Shown: piece after piece, positions 1 through 5,433 of the stretch
Numbering within the stretch: the first letter of the stretch is position 1
Layout: each line of letters opens with the position of its first letter
Origin: an uncultured bacterium
Lineage (GTDB): Bacteria; Verrucomicrobiota; Kiritimatiellia; CAIKKV01
DNA length: 6,896 bases
Assembly (NCBI GenBank): GCA_903828035.1
Contig: CAIKKV010000289.1
Location: 1 to 6,896, forward strand
Reading direction: 5' to 3'
The notes under the pieces: model-generated
Told to the model about the DNA's origin: nothing
The model's input: only the letters and a program-made list of their open reading frames with translations
Databases searched by the model: none
Made by a program: the position numbers and the translations under genes

Positions 1-1340
1 GCCAGCACGGCTTCCACCGAGGAGGCCACGAGGAAGGGCTCAATGCCCATGTCGATCAACCGGGTGAACGCGCTGGGCGCGTCATTCGTGTGCAAGGTGC
101 TGAAGACCAAGTGGCCGGTCAGGGCGGCGCGGATGGCCATTTCGGCGGTTTCAAAGTCGCGGATTTCGCCCACCATGATGATGTCGGGGTCCTGGCGCAG
201 GATGTGGCGCAGGGCGGTGGCGAAGGTGAGGCCGATCTCCTGGCGCACGTGGATCTGGTTGATGCCGGCCATTTCGTATTCGATCGGGTCCTCGACCGTG
301 ATGATGCGGTCCTCGACGGAGTTGATCTCATGGAGGAAGGCGTAGAGGGAGGTCGATTTGCCCGACCCGGTGGGGCCGGTCACGAGCAGGATGCCGTTGG
401 GGCGGCGGATCGACTTTTCGATCAGCTCCTTGTCGCGCGGGTTGAAGCCCAGCTCCTCCAGGCCGATATGCTGCTTGCCGCGCAGGAGCAGGCGGAGGGA
501 GACGCTTTCGCCGTAGACGGTGGGCATGGTGGAGACGCGGATGTCGATGTCCTCGCCCCGGATGCGCAGGCCGATACGGCCGTCCTGGGGCAGCCGCTTC
601 TCCGCGATGTCCATGTTGGCCATGACCTTGATGCGCGAGAGGATGGCGGCCTGGAAGCGTGTCAGCTGGGGGGGCAGGGGCGTGGCGTGGAGCACGCCGT
701 CGATCCGGTAGCGGATGCGCAGCTCGTTCTCCATGGGCTCGAAATGAATATCGGTCGCCCGCTCCTGGTAGGCTTCCCAGATGATCTGGTTCACGAACTT
801 GACGATCGAGGCTTCCTGGTCGTCCTCGTTCAGGTCAGTCTTGAACTTGACGGCGTCGTCTTCCACCTCGATGCGGTTGTCCTGCATCAGCTGCTCGACG
901 GTCTCGGCGCCGACGCCGTAGCGCTTCTTGGCGGTGCGGGCGATGTCGGCGGCCGTGGCCAGCACGAGGCGCACCCGCATGCCGGAGGCGAGCCGCAGCG
1001 CGTCGGTGAGCCCCGGGGTGAACGGGTCGCTGGCCGCGACCAGCAGGACGCCGTTTTCGATGGCCACGGGCAGGACGTTGTGCTGGAAGACGGCCTTGGT
1101 GGGTAATTTCTCGAGGACGGTGGTTTCGATGGAGGCGGCGTCGAGCTCCCGGTAGGTCAGGGAAAGGCATTGGGCCAGGGCGGTCAGGTACTGCGGCTCG
1201 GAGGCGAGGGCTTCGGCGACAACCGTGGCCGTGATGCCCAGTCCGGATTGGGCGCTTTTTTCGAGCAGGGTCGTGATCTGCTGGGGCTGGAACAAAGCGG
1301 TTTGCTGGAGAATGCCGGCGAGGCTGGAGGGAGCTCTCAT
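1..1340 (-). CDS. GspE/PilB-family type II secretion / type IV pilus assembly ATPase (C-terminus cut by window edge)
   Basis: Cytoplasmic hexameric ATPase that would power assembly of a type II secretion pseudopilus or type IV pilus. The frame reads open from ATG at 1340 to the left edge, giving about 446 residues. The N-terminal domain (about residues 40-140) has the MshEN/T2SSE_N pattern (LPTKAVFQHNVLPVAIENG, then VAASDP). The ATPase core shows ATDIHFEP at 195-202, Walker A GPTGSGKST at 322-330, the Asp box TVEDPIEY at 348-355, Walker B DPDIIMVGEIRD at 384-395 and the His box LHTNDA at 416-421. The usual family length is about 560-580, so some 120 residues, including the place where a tetracysteine zinc motif would be, lie outside. 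An in-frame TGA stands three codons upstream of the ATG, so this is the earliest possible start. No Shine-Dalgarno site is visible. GspE, PilB and MshE cannot be told apart here because no gspD/gspF or pilin gene is in view. Confidence 0.93.
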   Translation of the reverse strand, partial: MRAPSSLAGILQQTALFQPQQITTLLEKSAQSGLGITATVVAEALASEPQYLTALAQCLSLTYRELDAASIETTVLEKLPTKAVFQHNVLPVAIENGVLLVAASDPFTPGLTDALRLASGMRVRLVLATAADIARTAKKRYGVGAETVEQLMQDNRIEVEDDAVKFKTDLNEDDQEASIVKFVNQIIWEAYQERATDIHFEPMENELRIRYRIDGVLHATPLPPQLTRFQAAILSRIKVMANMDIAEKRLPQDGRIGLRIRGEDIDIRVSTMPTVYGESVSLRLLLRGKQHIGLEELGFNPRDKELIEKSIRRPNGILLVTGPTGSGKSTSLYAFLHEINSVEDRIITVEDPIEYEMAGINQIHVRQEIGLTFATALRHILRQDPDIIMVGEIRDFETAEMAIRAALTGHLVFSTLHTNDAPSAFTRLIDMGIEPFLVASSVEAVL

Positions 1341-1348
1341 AGATATTC

Positions 1349-1377
1349 AGTGTAGATTTTTACGGTGCCTGAATCAA
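1349..1377 (-). promoter_or_regulatory. Putative sigma70-type promoter for the GspE/PilB ATPase gene
   Basis: On the minus strand TTGATT (1372-1377, 4 of 6 matches to TTGACA) and TACACT (1349-1354, 4 of 6 to TATAAT) are separated by exactly 17 bases. The -10 box ends only 8 bases before the ATG, so transcription would start at or next to the start codon. That fits the absence of a Shine-Dalgarno site and suggests a leaderless or nearly leaderless mRNA. The spacer is clearly more AT-rich than the flanking genes. This is a pattern match, not a demonstrated promoter. Confidence 0.5.
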
Positions 1378-1391
1378 TCTATTTGTTCCAG

Positions 1392-2243
1392 TTACGGCGC
1401 TGGCTCCGGCCGGGGAAAGAGGGGGGGGACATCGAGCAGGGGGGAGGCGGGGACGGGCGCCAAATCGGGGCCGAGCGCATCGACCGCTTCGCAGGCAAGC
1501 CGGAGCAGCTCCCCGTGGCCGGGCGGCAGGGCGGCGGTCACCGGCAGGGATAGCGTGAAGCCCAGCGCCGCCTTGGCCTCCTCCAGCGTGTCGACGGGGG
1601 AGTACCAGCACTTCGCCCATTTCCGGACCTCATCCCTGGCCCAGGGGCGGCGGGCCATGGACTTGAGCGCCAGCACCGTGACCCCCAGCTTCCGCGCCCG
1701 CTCCATCACGGCCGGGCCGAAGTGGCCGTGGGTCCAGGAGGCATAGTTGATCGGGAAGAGGACGCTGTCGAACGGATAGGCGTCCAGCAGTCGCAGGGCT
1801 TCCTCTTCGGAATGCGCCGAAAAACCGAGGTGGCGGACCAGGCCCTGCTCCCGGGCCTTGACCAGCGCCTCCAGCGCGCCGTCCCCCGCCAGGATCCGGT
1901 CCGTATCGTCCGCCGTGGACACGCCGTGCAGCTGGTAGAGGTCGAAGCGGTCGGTTCGCATTTTCTTCAACGAGGCGTGCAGCTCCGCCGCCGCCTTGGC
2001 TCCCGAGCGTTCCGTCGTCTTGCAGGCCAGGAAGACGCGGTCGCGGTAGGGCTCCAGGGCAGGGCCGAGCCGCTCTTCGGCGTTGCCGTACGAGGGGGCC
2101 ACGTCGAAGTAGGTGATCCCCCGGTCCACGGCCCAGGCGGTCAGCCGCCCGGCTTCGGCCGGGGTTTCGTTCATGACCACGATGGCGCCGAAGCCGATGA
2201 CGGAGATCGGCTCGCGATTTTTTCCATAGGGCCGTGTGATCAT
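1392..2243 (-). CDS. Aldo/keto reductase family oxidoreductase
   Basis: NAD(P)H-dependent carbonyl reductase of the aldo/keto reductase (TIM-barrel) superfamily, 283 residues, cytoplasmic. The catalytic tetrad is present in order: Asp47 and Tyr52 (FDVAPSYGNAE), Lys75 (LACKTT) and His106 (LYQLHGV). The start region PISVIGFGA matches the family's first strand and loop. There is no C-terminal ferredoxin-like domain, as some bacterial relatives have. The last ~30 residues are a proline-rich tail (LAPVPASPLLDVPPLFPRPE), probably disordered, partly encoded by a run of eight C. The start codon overlaps the PHP gene's stop (ATGA), and GGAGGT at 2247-2252 sits three bases before the ATG, a strong Shine-Dalgarno site at short spacing. 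The two products are therefore likely made together. The substrate cannot be predicted. The family call is firm, the role unknown. Confidence 0.9.
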   Translation of the reverse strand: MITRPYGKNREPISVIGFGAIVVMNETPAEAGRLTAWAVDRGITYFDVAPSYGNAEERLGPALEPYRDRVFLACKTTERSGAKAAAELHASLKKMRTDRFDLYQLHGVSTADDTDRILAGDGALEALVKAREQGLVRHLGFSAHSEEEALRLLDAYPFDSVLFPINYASWTHGHFGPAVMERARKLGVTVLALKSMARRPWARDEVRKWAKCWYSPVDTLEEAKAALGFTLSLPVTAALPPGHGELLRLACEAVDALGPDLAPVPASPLLDVPPLFPRPEPAP

Positions 2244-2866
2244 GGAACCTCCGACGCTTGCGGGGGAGGGTCATCCGGCACGATGGACACGCCCCGGCGA
2301 AGGGCTGTTACCAGGGCCGCATCGTCCCGGGGATCGTCGGCCAGGATGTTGTAGTAGCGGCCGAAGGCGGTGATCGTGTGGGCGTCCGAGTTGCAGAGCA
2401 GCGGCACGCGGAAGCGGGCGGAGATCTCCCGGATTTTGCCGGCGGCGGCCACGGGGGTGTTCTCGGAGCGCAGCTCGATGCCGTCAGGCGGGCAGGCGGC
2501 CAGGTCGACGCCGATTTCGGGGTGGTAGCGGAACGGGTGGGCGAGGAAGAGGAAGGCGGCGTGCTGCCGGACAAACGCATGCAGGGCGGGGTAGGAGGTC
2601 CATCGTTCGCTCATCAGCCGCTCGTTCTGCAGGCCGATGACCACCCAGTCCTCGCCCTCGATGTTCAGCTCGATGCCGCCGAAGATCCGGAAGGGCGCAT
2701 ATTCGGCGTTCAGCCGCAACAGGGTCGCCTGGGGCGCCAGCGTGGAATGATCGGTGAAAACAAGGGCGTCGAGCCCCGCCCGGATGGCAGCTTCCACCTG
2801 CTCGGCCTCCTCGTTTTTCCCGCAGCGCGAGCGCTCCTTGCAATGGACATGCAGGTCAATTTTCAT
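2240..2866 (-). CDS. PHP-domain metal-dependent hydrolase / phosphoesterase
   Basis: A single-domain PHP (polymerase and histidinol phosphatase) protein of 208 residues, a fold that uses two or three metal ions to hydrolyse phosphoesters. The metal-binding motifs are all visible: DLHVHC (His6, His8), FTDH (Asp39, His40), GGIELN (Glu66), LAHPFRYH (His110 and possibly His115) and CNSDAH (Asp161, His163). It has no signal peptide or membrane segment. It is shorter than histidinol phosphatases and the nucleotidase/RNase-type PHP proteins, and resembles stand-alone PHP proteins whose substrates are mostly unknown. It overlaps the downstream aldo/keto reductase gene by four bases. It lies below the leuB terminator, so it probably has its own promoter. 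No Shine-Dalgarno site precedes the ATG at 2866. Fold and metal dependence are well supported. A specific reaction is not. Confidence 0.88.
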   Translation of the reverse strand: MKIDLHVHCKERSRCGKNEEAEQVEAAIRAGLDALVFTDHSTLAPQATLLRLNAEYAPFRIFGGIELNIEGEDWVVIGLQNERLMSERWTSYPALHAFVRQHAAFLFLAHPFRYHPEIGVDLAACPPDGIELRSENTPVAAAGKIREISARFRVPLLCNSDAHTITAFGRYYNILADDPRDDAALVTALRRGVSIVPDDPPPQASEVP

Positions 2867-2875
2867 GATGGCGCC

Positions 2876-2904
2876 AGTGTAGAGGAACGGGGATCCGAAG
2901 GAAA
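2876..2904 (-). promoter_or_regulatory. Possible promoter (-10 TACACT) for the PHP/aldo-keto reductase pair
   Basis: TACACT at 2876-2881 on the minus strand ends nine bases before the PHP ATG. It is embedded in the same 9-mer, TCTACACTG, that precedes the GspE/PilB gene. A -35 box is poor: TTTCCT at 2899-2904, 17 bases away, matches TTGACA in only three positions. Support comes mainly from the context: a terminator lies just upstream, there is no Shine-Dalgarno site, and the same arrangement occurs at another gene in this window. Confidence 0.35.
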
Positions 2905-2997
2905 TAGCGAATAGCGGATAGCGTATAGTGAATGCAAAAAAATAGCGGATAGCGAAAATGTTCCGCTATCCGCTATCCGCTATCCGCTATCCGCTAT
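2904..2997. repeat. Heptamer repeat block, ATAGCGG/CCGCTAT, in both orientations
   Basis: Read on the plus strand there are four tandem 7-mers at 2904-2931 (ATAGCGA, ATAGCGG, ATAGCGT, ATAGTGA). An A-rich linker follows, then two more at 2942-2955 (ATAGCGG, ATAGCGA), a 7-base linker, and five perfect copies of the reverse complement CCGCTAT at 2963-2997. The block begins three bases past the leuB stop codon and fills most of the 134-bp gap. Because the copies face each other, the transcript can fold into hairpins in more than one register. The inner part forms the leuB terminator. Confidence 0.95.
2936..2976 (-). terminator. Rho-independent terminator downstream of leuB, built from the heptamer repeats
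   Basis: On the minus-strand transcript two ATAGCGG units (2976-2963) pair with TCGCTAT and CCGCTAT (2955-2942). This gives a 14-bp stem closed by a G-U pair, around the 7-base loop AACATTT. Six T residues follow directly (2941-2936), seven counting the last stem base. This is the standard intrinsic terminator form and should separate leuB from the PHP gene. No T tract lies on the other side, so it is not obviously bidirectional. Three further ATAGCGG units upstream and four degenerate partners downstream could compete with or extend the stem. Confidence 0.85.
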
Positions 2998-3000
2998 CTC

Positions 3001-4062
3001 TTAGATCCGCTCGGCGACGAGATCGCCCACTTCGGTGGTGCTGAAGCCCATCTTGCCGGCGGCCAGGCTCTTGACCTTGGTGGCGGTGACCTCGCCGATG
3101 GCCTTCTCGATGGCCGCGGCGGCCTTGGCCTCGCCCAGGAACTCCAGCATCATGCCGCCGGCGGAGATGGCCGCCAGGGGGTTGATGACATTCTTGCCCG
3201 TATACTTCGGCGCGCTGCCGCCCATGGGCTCGAACATGGAGACGCCTTCGGGATTGATGTTGCCGCCGGCGGCGATTCCGAGCCCGCCCTGGATGATGGC
3301 GGCGAGATCGGTGATGATATCGCCGAAGAGGTTTTCGGTGACCACCACATCGTACCACTCGGGCTGCTTGACGAACCACATCGTGGCGGCGTCGACATGG
3401 TTGTAGTCGCGCTTGATCGTCTTGTAGTCCTTGTCGCCCATCTCGTTGAAGGCGCGCCACCACAGGTCGCCCGCGTGCGTCAGCACGTTGGTCTTGTGGA
3501 CCATGGTGAGCATGTTCTTGCGGTTGCGCTTCTTGGTGTACTCGAAGGCGTAGCGCAGGCAGCGGTCGACCACGGGGCGGGTGTAGCACATGACCTGCGT
3601 GGCCACCTCGTTCTGCGTGCCGACCATCGTGGCGCCGCCCATGCCGGTGTAGATGCCGCCGGAGTTTTCGCGGATGACGACGAAGTCGATGTGCTCGGGG
3701 CCCTTGTCCTTGAGGGGCGTTTCGACGCCGGGGAAGAGCTTGACGGGGCGCAGGTTGATGTACTGGTCGAGCTCGAAGCGCAGGCGCAGCAGGATGCCCT
3801 TCTCGAGGATGCCGGGCTTGACGTCGGGATGGCCGATGGCGCCGAGGTAGATGGCGTCGAACTTTTTCAGGTCGCCGGAGGCGGAGTCGGGAAGCACTTC
3901 GCCGGTCCGCAGGAAGCGCTCGCCGCCGAAATCGAAGTTGGTCAGGTCGAGCTTGAAGCCGAACTTTTTGGCGGCCACATCGATGACCTTCAGGCCCTCG
4001 CGGAGGACCTCGGGGCCGGTTCCGTCACCGGGGAGAACTGCAATCTTATACGTCTTGGCCAT
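3001..4062 (-). CDS. leuB: 3-isopropylmalate dehydrogenase (isocitrate/isopropylmalate dehydrogenase family)
   Basis: Catalyses oxidative decarboxylation of 3-isopropylmalate to 2-ketoisocaproate in leucine synthesis; cytoplasmic. At 353 residues it has the normal family length. It shows the N-terminal LPGDGTGPEV, substrate-binding arginines at 95, 105 and 131, catalytic Tyr138 (GGIYTG) and Lys190 (VHKTN), and metal-binding Asp224, Asp248 and Asp252 (NLFGDIITDLAA). Glu87, Ile90 and Leu91 match the positions that recognise the isopropyl group in the Thermus enzyme, favouring LeuB over isocitrate dehydrogenase. The nucleotide loop is unusual: GGSAPKYTG (281-289) in place of the usual HGSAPDIAG, with Lys286-Tyr287 as in NADP-dependent isocitrate dehydrogenase. 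The start is supported by AGGA at 4069-4072, six bases before the ATG. Nearby ilvD supports a branched-chain amino-acid role. A related beta-decarboxylating dehydrogenase with another substrate is the alternative. Confidence 0.88.
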   Translation of the reverse strand: MAKTYKIAVLPGDGTGPEVLREGLKVIDVAAKKFGFKLDLTNFDFGGERFLRTGEVLPDSASGDLKKFDAIYLGAIGHPDVKPGILEKGILLRLRFELDQYINLRPVKLFPGVETPLKDKGPEHIDFVVIRENSGGIYTGMGGATMVGTQNEVATQVMCYTRPVVDRCLRYAFEYTKKRNRKNMLTMVHKTNVLTHAGDLWWRAFNEMGDKDYKTIKRDYNHVDAATMWFVKQPEWYDVVVTENLFGDIITDLAAIIQGGLGIAAGGNINPEGVSMFEPMGGSAPKYTGKNVINPLAAISAGGMMLEFLGEAKAAAAIEKAIGEVTATKVKSLAAGKMGFSTTEVGDLVAERI

Positions 4063-4095
4063 GGCGTTTCCTTTTCTCGGGTTTCAAAGCGGGTT

Positions 4096-4124
4096 ATTTT
4101 AGCAAAAGGCAAATGATTTTGCAA
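4096..4124 (-). promoter_or_regulatory. Sigma70-type promoter for leuB
   Basis: On the minus strand TTGCAA (4119-4124, 4 of 6 matches to TTGACA) and TAAAAT (4096-4101, 5 of 6 to TATAAT) are separated by 17 bases. It lies in an AT-rich stretch between mtaB and leuB and would give a leader of roughly 25-30 bases. That leader contains the leuB Shine-Dalgarno site AGGA at 4069-4072. A small dyad, GCAAA-4-TTTGC (4109-4122), covers part of the -35 box and the spacer and could be an operator. The promoter is inferred from pattern and position only. Confidence 0.65.
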
Positions 4125-4152
4125 TTAGGACCTGTTCAACGCAAACAGATTG

Positions 4153-4179
4153 GACCTATACGTCCTATAAGTCTTATTG
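4153..4179. repeat. Three degenerate 9-bp tandem units at the mtaB stop codon
   Basis: On the plus strand the units are GACCTATAC (4153-4161), GTCCTATAA (4162-4170) and GTCTTATTG (4171-4179). Each differs from its neighbour at two to three positions. The last unit contains the mtaB stop codon (4174-4176, TAA on the minus strand) and its final bases lie in the preceding codon. A related GGACCTGTTC lies about 24 bases further from the gene. The array could form only a weak four-base stem (GGAC/GTCC) and has no T tract, so it is not called a terminator. Confidence 0.7.
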
Positions 4180-5433
4180 TTGGGAAAGGCCGCCATGCAG
4201 CACGGCGCCTTCGACCGCCTGCACGCGCAGGGTCAGGAGCGCGCCGGGCGGGGGCGACCCGGTGACGCGCGCTTCCAGGTATTCGGCGGTCCAGCCGGTG
4301 CCGGTGCTTTTCGCGCCTTTGCCTTCGATCAGCACGCGGACTTCCTGTCCCGAAAATGGTGAGGCAAACGCCTCGCGCTTCTTGTTCTTCAGCGCCAGCA
4401 ACTGCGCCACGCGTTCCTTTTTAATTTCGGGCGCAACCGCGCCGGCCATCTCCGCCGCCCGCGTGCCGGGGCGCCGGCTGTAGGGGAAGGCGTGGATATT
4501 GCTGAACGGCAGTCCGTCCAGCAGGCTCATTGTGTGCGTAAAGTCGGCCTCCTCTTCGCCCGGGAAGCCGGCAATCACATCGGTGCCCAGGCCCAGCCGC
4601 GGGAGGCGGGCGGCGGCATCCTCCACGGCCTCGCGAAACTGCGCGGCCGTGTAGCGCCTTCCCATGGCGGCCAGGATGCGGTCGCTGCCGCTTTGCAGCG
4701 GGAAATGGAGAAAGGCGCAGATCACGGGATGGTCGGCCATCACCCGCACGACCTCCCGCTCCACGGTCGACACTTCGATGGAGCCCAGGCGGAGCCGGCC
4801 GAGGCCCGGAACGGCGGCCACTTTTTCCAGCAGGTGCGGCAACCCGCGTCCCGCTTCCTGCCATAGGCTCATGTTGGCGCCCGTCAGCACCACTTCCCGG
4901 TAGCCGGCCTCCACCGCCTGCTCCGTTTCGCGGATCACGGCCTTCAGGGGCCGGCTTACCGGCGCTCCGCGCAACGAGGGAACAATGCAGTAGGCGCAGT
5001 GGAAATCGCAGCCGTCCTGGATTTTCAAAAAGGCCCGGCGCCCTTCAAAGCGGGGCAGGGTCGGTTCGCCCGGCAGGGCGGGCGGCGTCACGCCCAGGGC
5101 TTTCATCACGATTTCGGCGAGCTGATCCTTGTCCGCCTGTCCGGCCAGCAGGTCGGCCCCGGCTTCCAGCAGTCCGCCGTGATCCTTGATCTCCGCCGCG
5201 CAGCCGGCCAGCACCACAAAGGGCTCGCCGGGCAGCTTGGCCGCCGCGCGTACCTCCCGCAGGCTTTGCCGCTCGGCCAGGCGGGTGACGGCGCAGCTGT
5301 GGATGACGCAGACCTCGCAGGCCTCGCCGTAGGGAACGAGCGTGAAGCCCCCTGCTTCGAAGGAGGCGGCCATCCGGGCGGTTTCCGCCTGGTTCAGGCG
5401 GCAGCCCAGGGTTTTGAAGGAGACCCGGCGCAT
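4174..5433 (-). CDS. mtaB: tRNA (N6-threonylcarbamoyladenosine(37)-C2)-methylthiotransferase MtaB
   Basis: Radical-SAM enzyme that adds a methylthio group to t6A37 of ANN-decoding tRNAs, giving ms2t6A and improving decoding. At 419 residues it is slightly short for the family. The N-terminal UPF0004 domain holds the auxiliary 4Fe-4S cysteines Cys11 (TLGCRLNQAET), Cys47 (HSCAVT) and Cys78 (AGCAAE). The radical-SAM cluster motif is CDFHCAYC (Cys142, Cys146, Cys149), followed by IVPSLRG and SRP. A TRAM-like RNA-binding domain occupies roughly residues 355-415. TLGCRLNQAET and the CDFHCAYC-IVPSLRG signature point to MtaB rather than MiaB or RimO. His45 replaces the Asn usually found two residues before the second cluster cysteine. 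The ATG shares one base with the ilvD stop (TGATG), and there is no clear Shine-Dalgarno site, so translation is probably coupled to ilvD. Confidence 0.93.
   Translation of the reverse strand: MRRVSFKTLGCRLNQAETARMAASFEAGGFTLVPYGEACEVCVIHSCAVTRLAERQSLREVRAAAKLPGEPFVVLAGCAAEIKDHGGLLEAGADLLAGQADKDQLAEIVMKALGVTPPALPGEPTLPRFEGRRAFLKIQDGCDFHCAYCIVPSLRGAPVSRPLKAVIRETEQAVEAGYREVVLTGANMSLWQEAGRGLPHLLEKVAAVPGLGRLRLGSIEVSTVEREVVRVMADHPVICAFLHFPLQSGSDRILAAMGRRYTAAQFREAVEDAAARLPRLGLGTDVIAGFPGEEEADFTHTMSLLDGLPFSNIHAFPYSRRPGTRAAEMAGAVAPEIKKERVAQLLALKNKKREAFASPFSGQEVRVLIEGKGAKSTGTGWTAEYLEARVTGSPPPGALLTLRVQAVEGAVLHGGLSQQ

Noticed and set aside
90..1106. 338-codon open frame on the plus strand
   Set aside because: It lies entirely antisense to the GspE/PilB gene, which carries all family motifs. 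The plus-strand product is low-complexity and rich in Gly, Ala, Asp and Val, as expected from the reverse strand of a GC-rich gene.
1722..2354. 210-codon plus-strand open frame, and the 214-codon minus-strand frame at 1630-2274
   Set aside because: Both are shadows of the aldo/keto reductase gene. Their products have no recognisable motifs, and the minus-strand one is Arg/Gly/Pro-rich frame-shifted reading.
2258..2914. 218-codon plus-strand open frame
   Set aside because: It is antisense to the PHP gene, whose five metal-binding motifs are all in order. The frame has no motif of its own.
2904..2997. CRISPR-like array
   Set aside because: The units are only 7 bases, directly tandem without spacers, and occur in both orientations. 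No cas gene is present.
3397..4116. 239-codon plus-strand open frame
   Set aside because: It is antisense to leuB and made of repetitive Val/Leu/Ala/Asp/His residues typical of a GC-rich shadow.
4132..4148. CTGTT-7-AACAG hairpin as a terminator for mtaB
   Set aside because: The stem is only five bases with two G-C pairs and no T tract follows on the minus strand.
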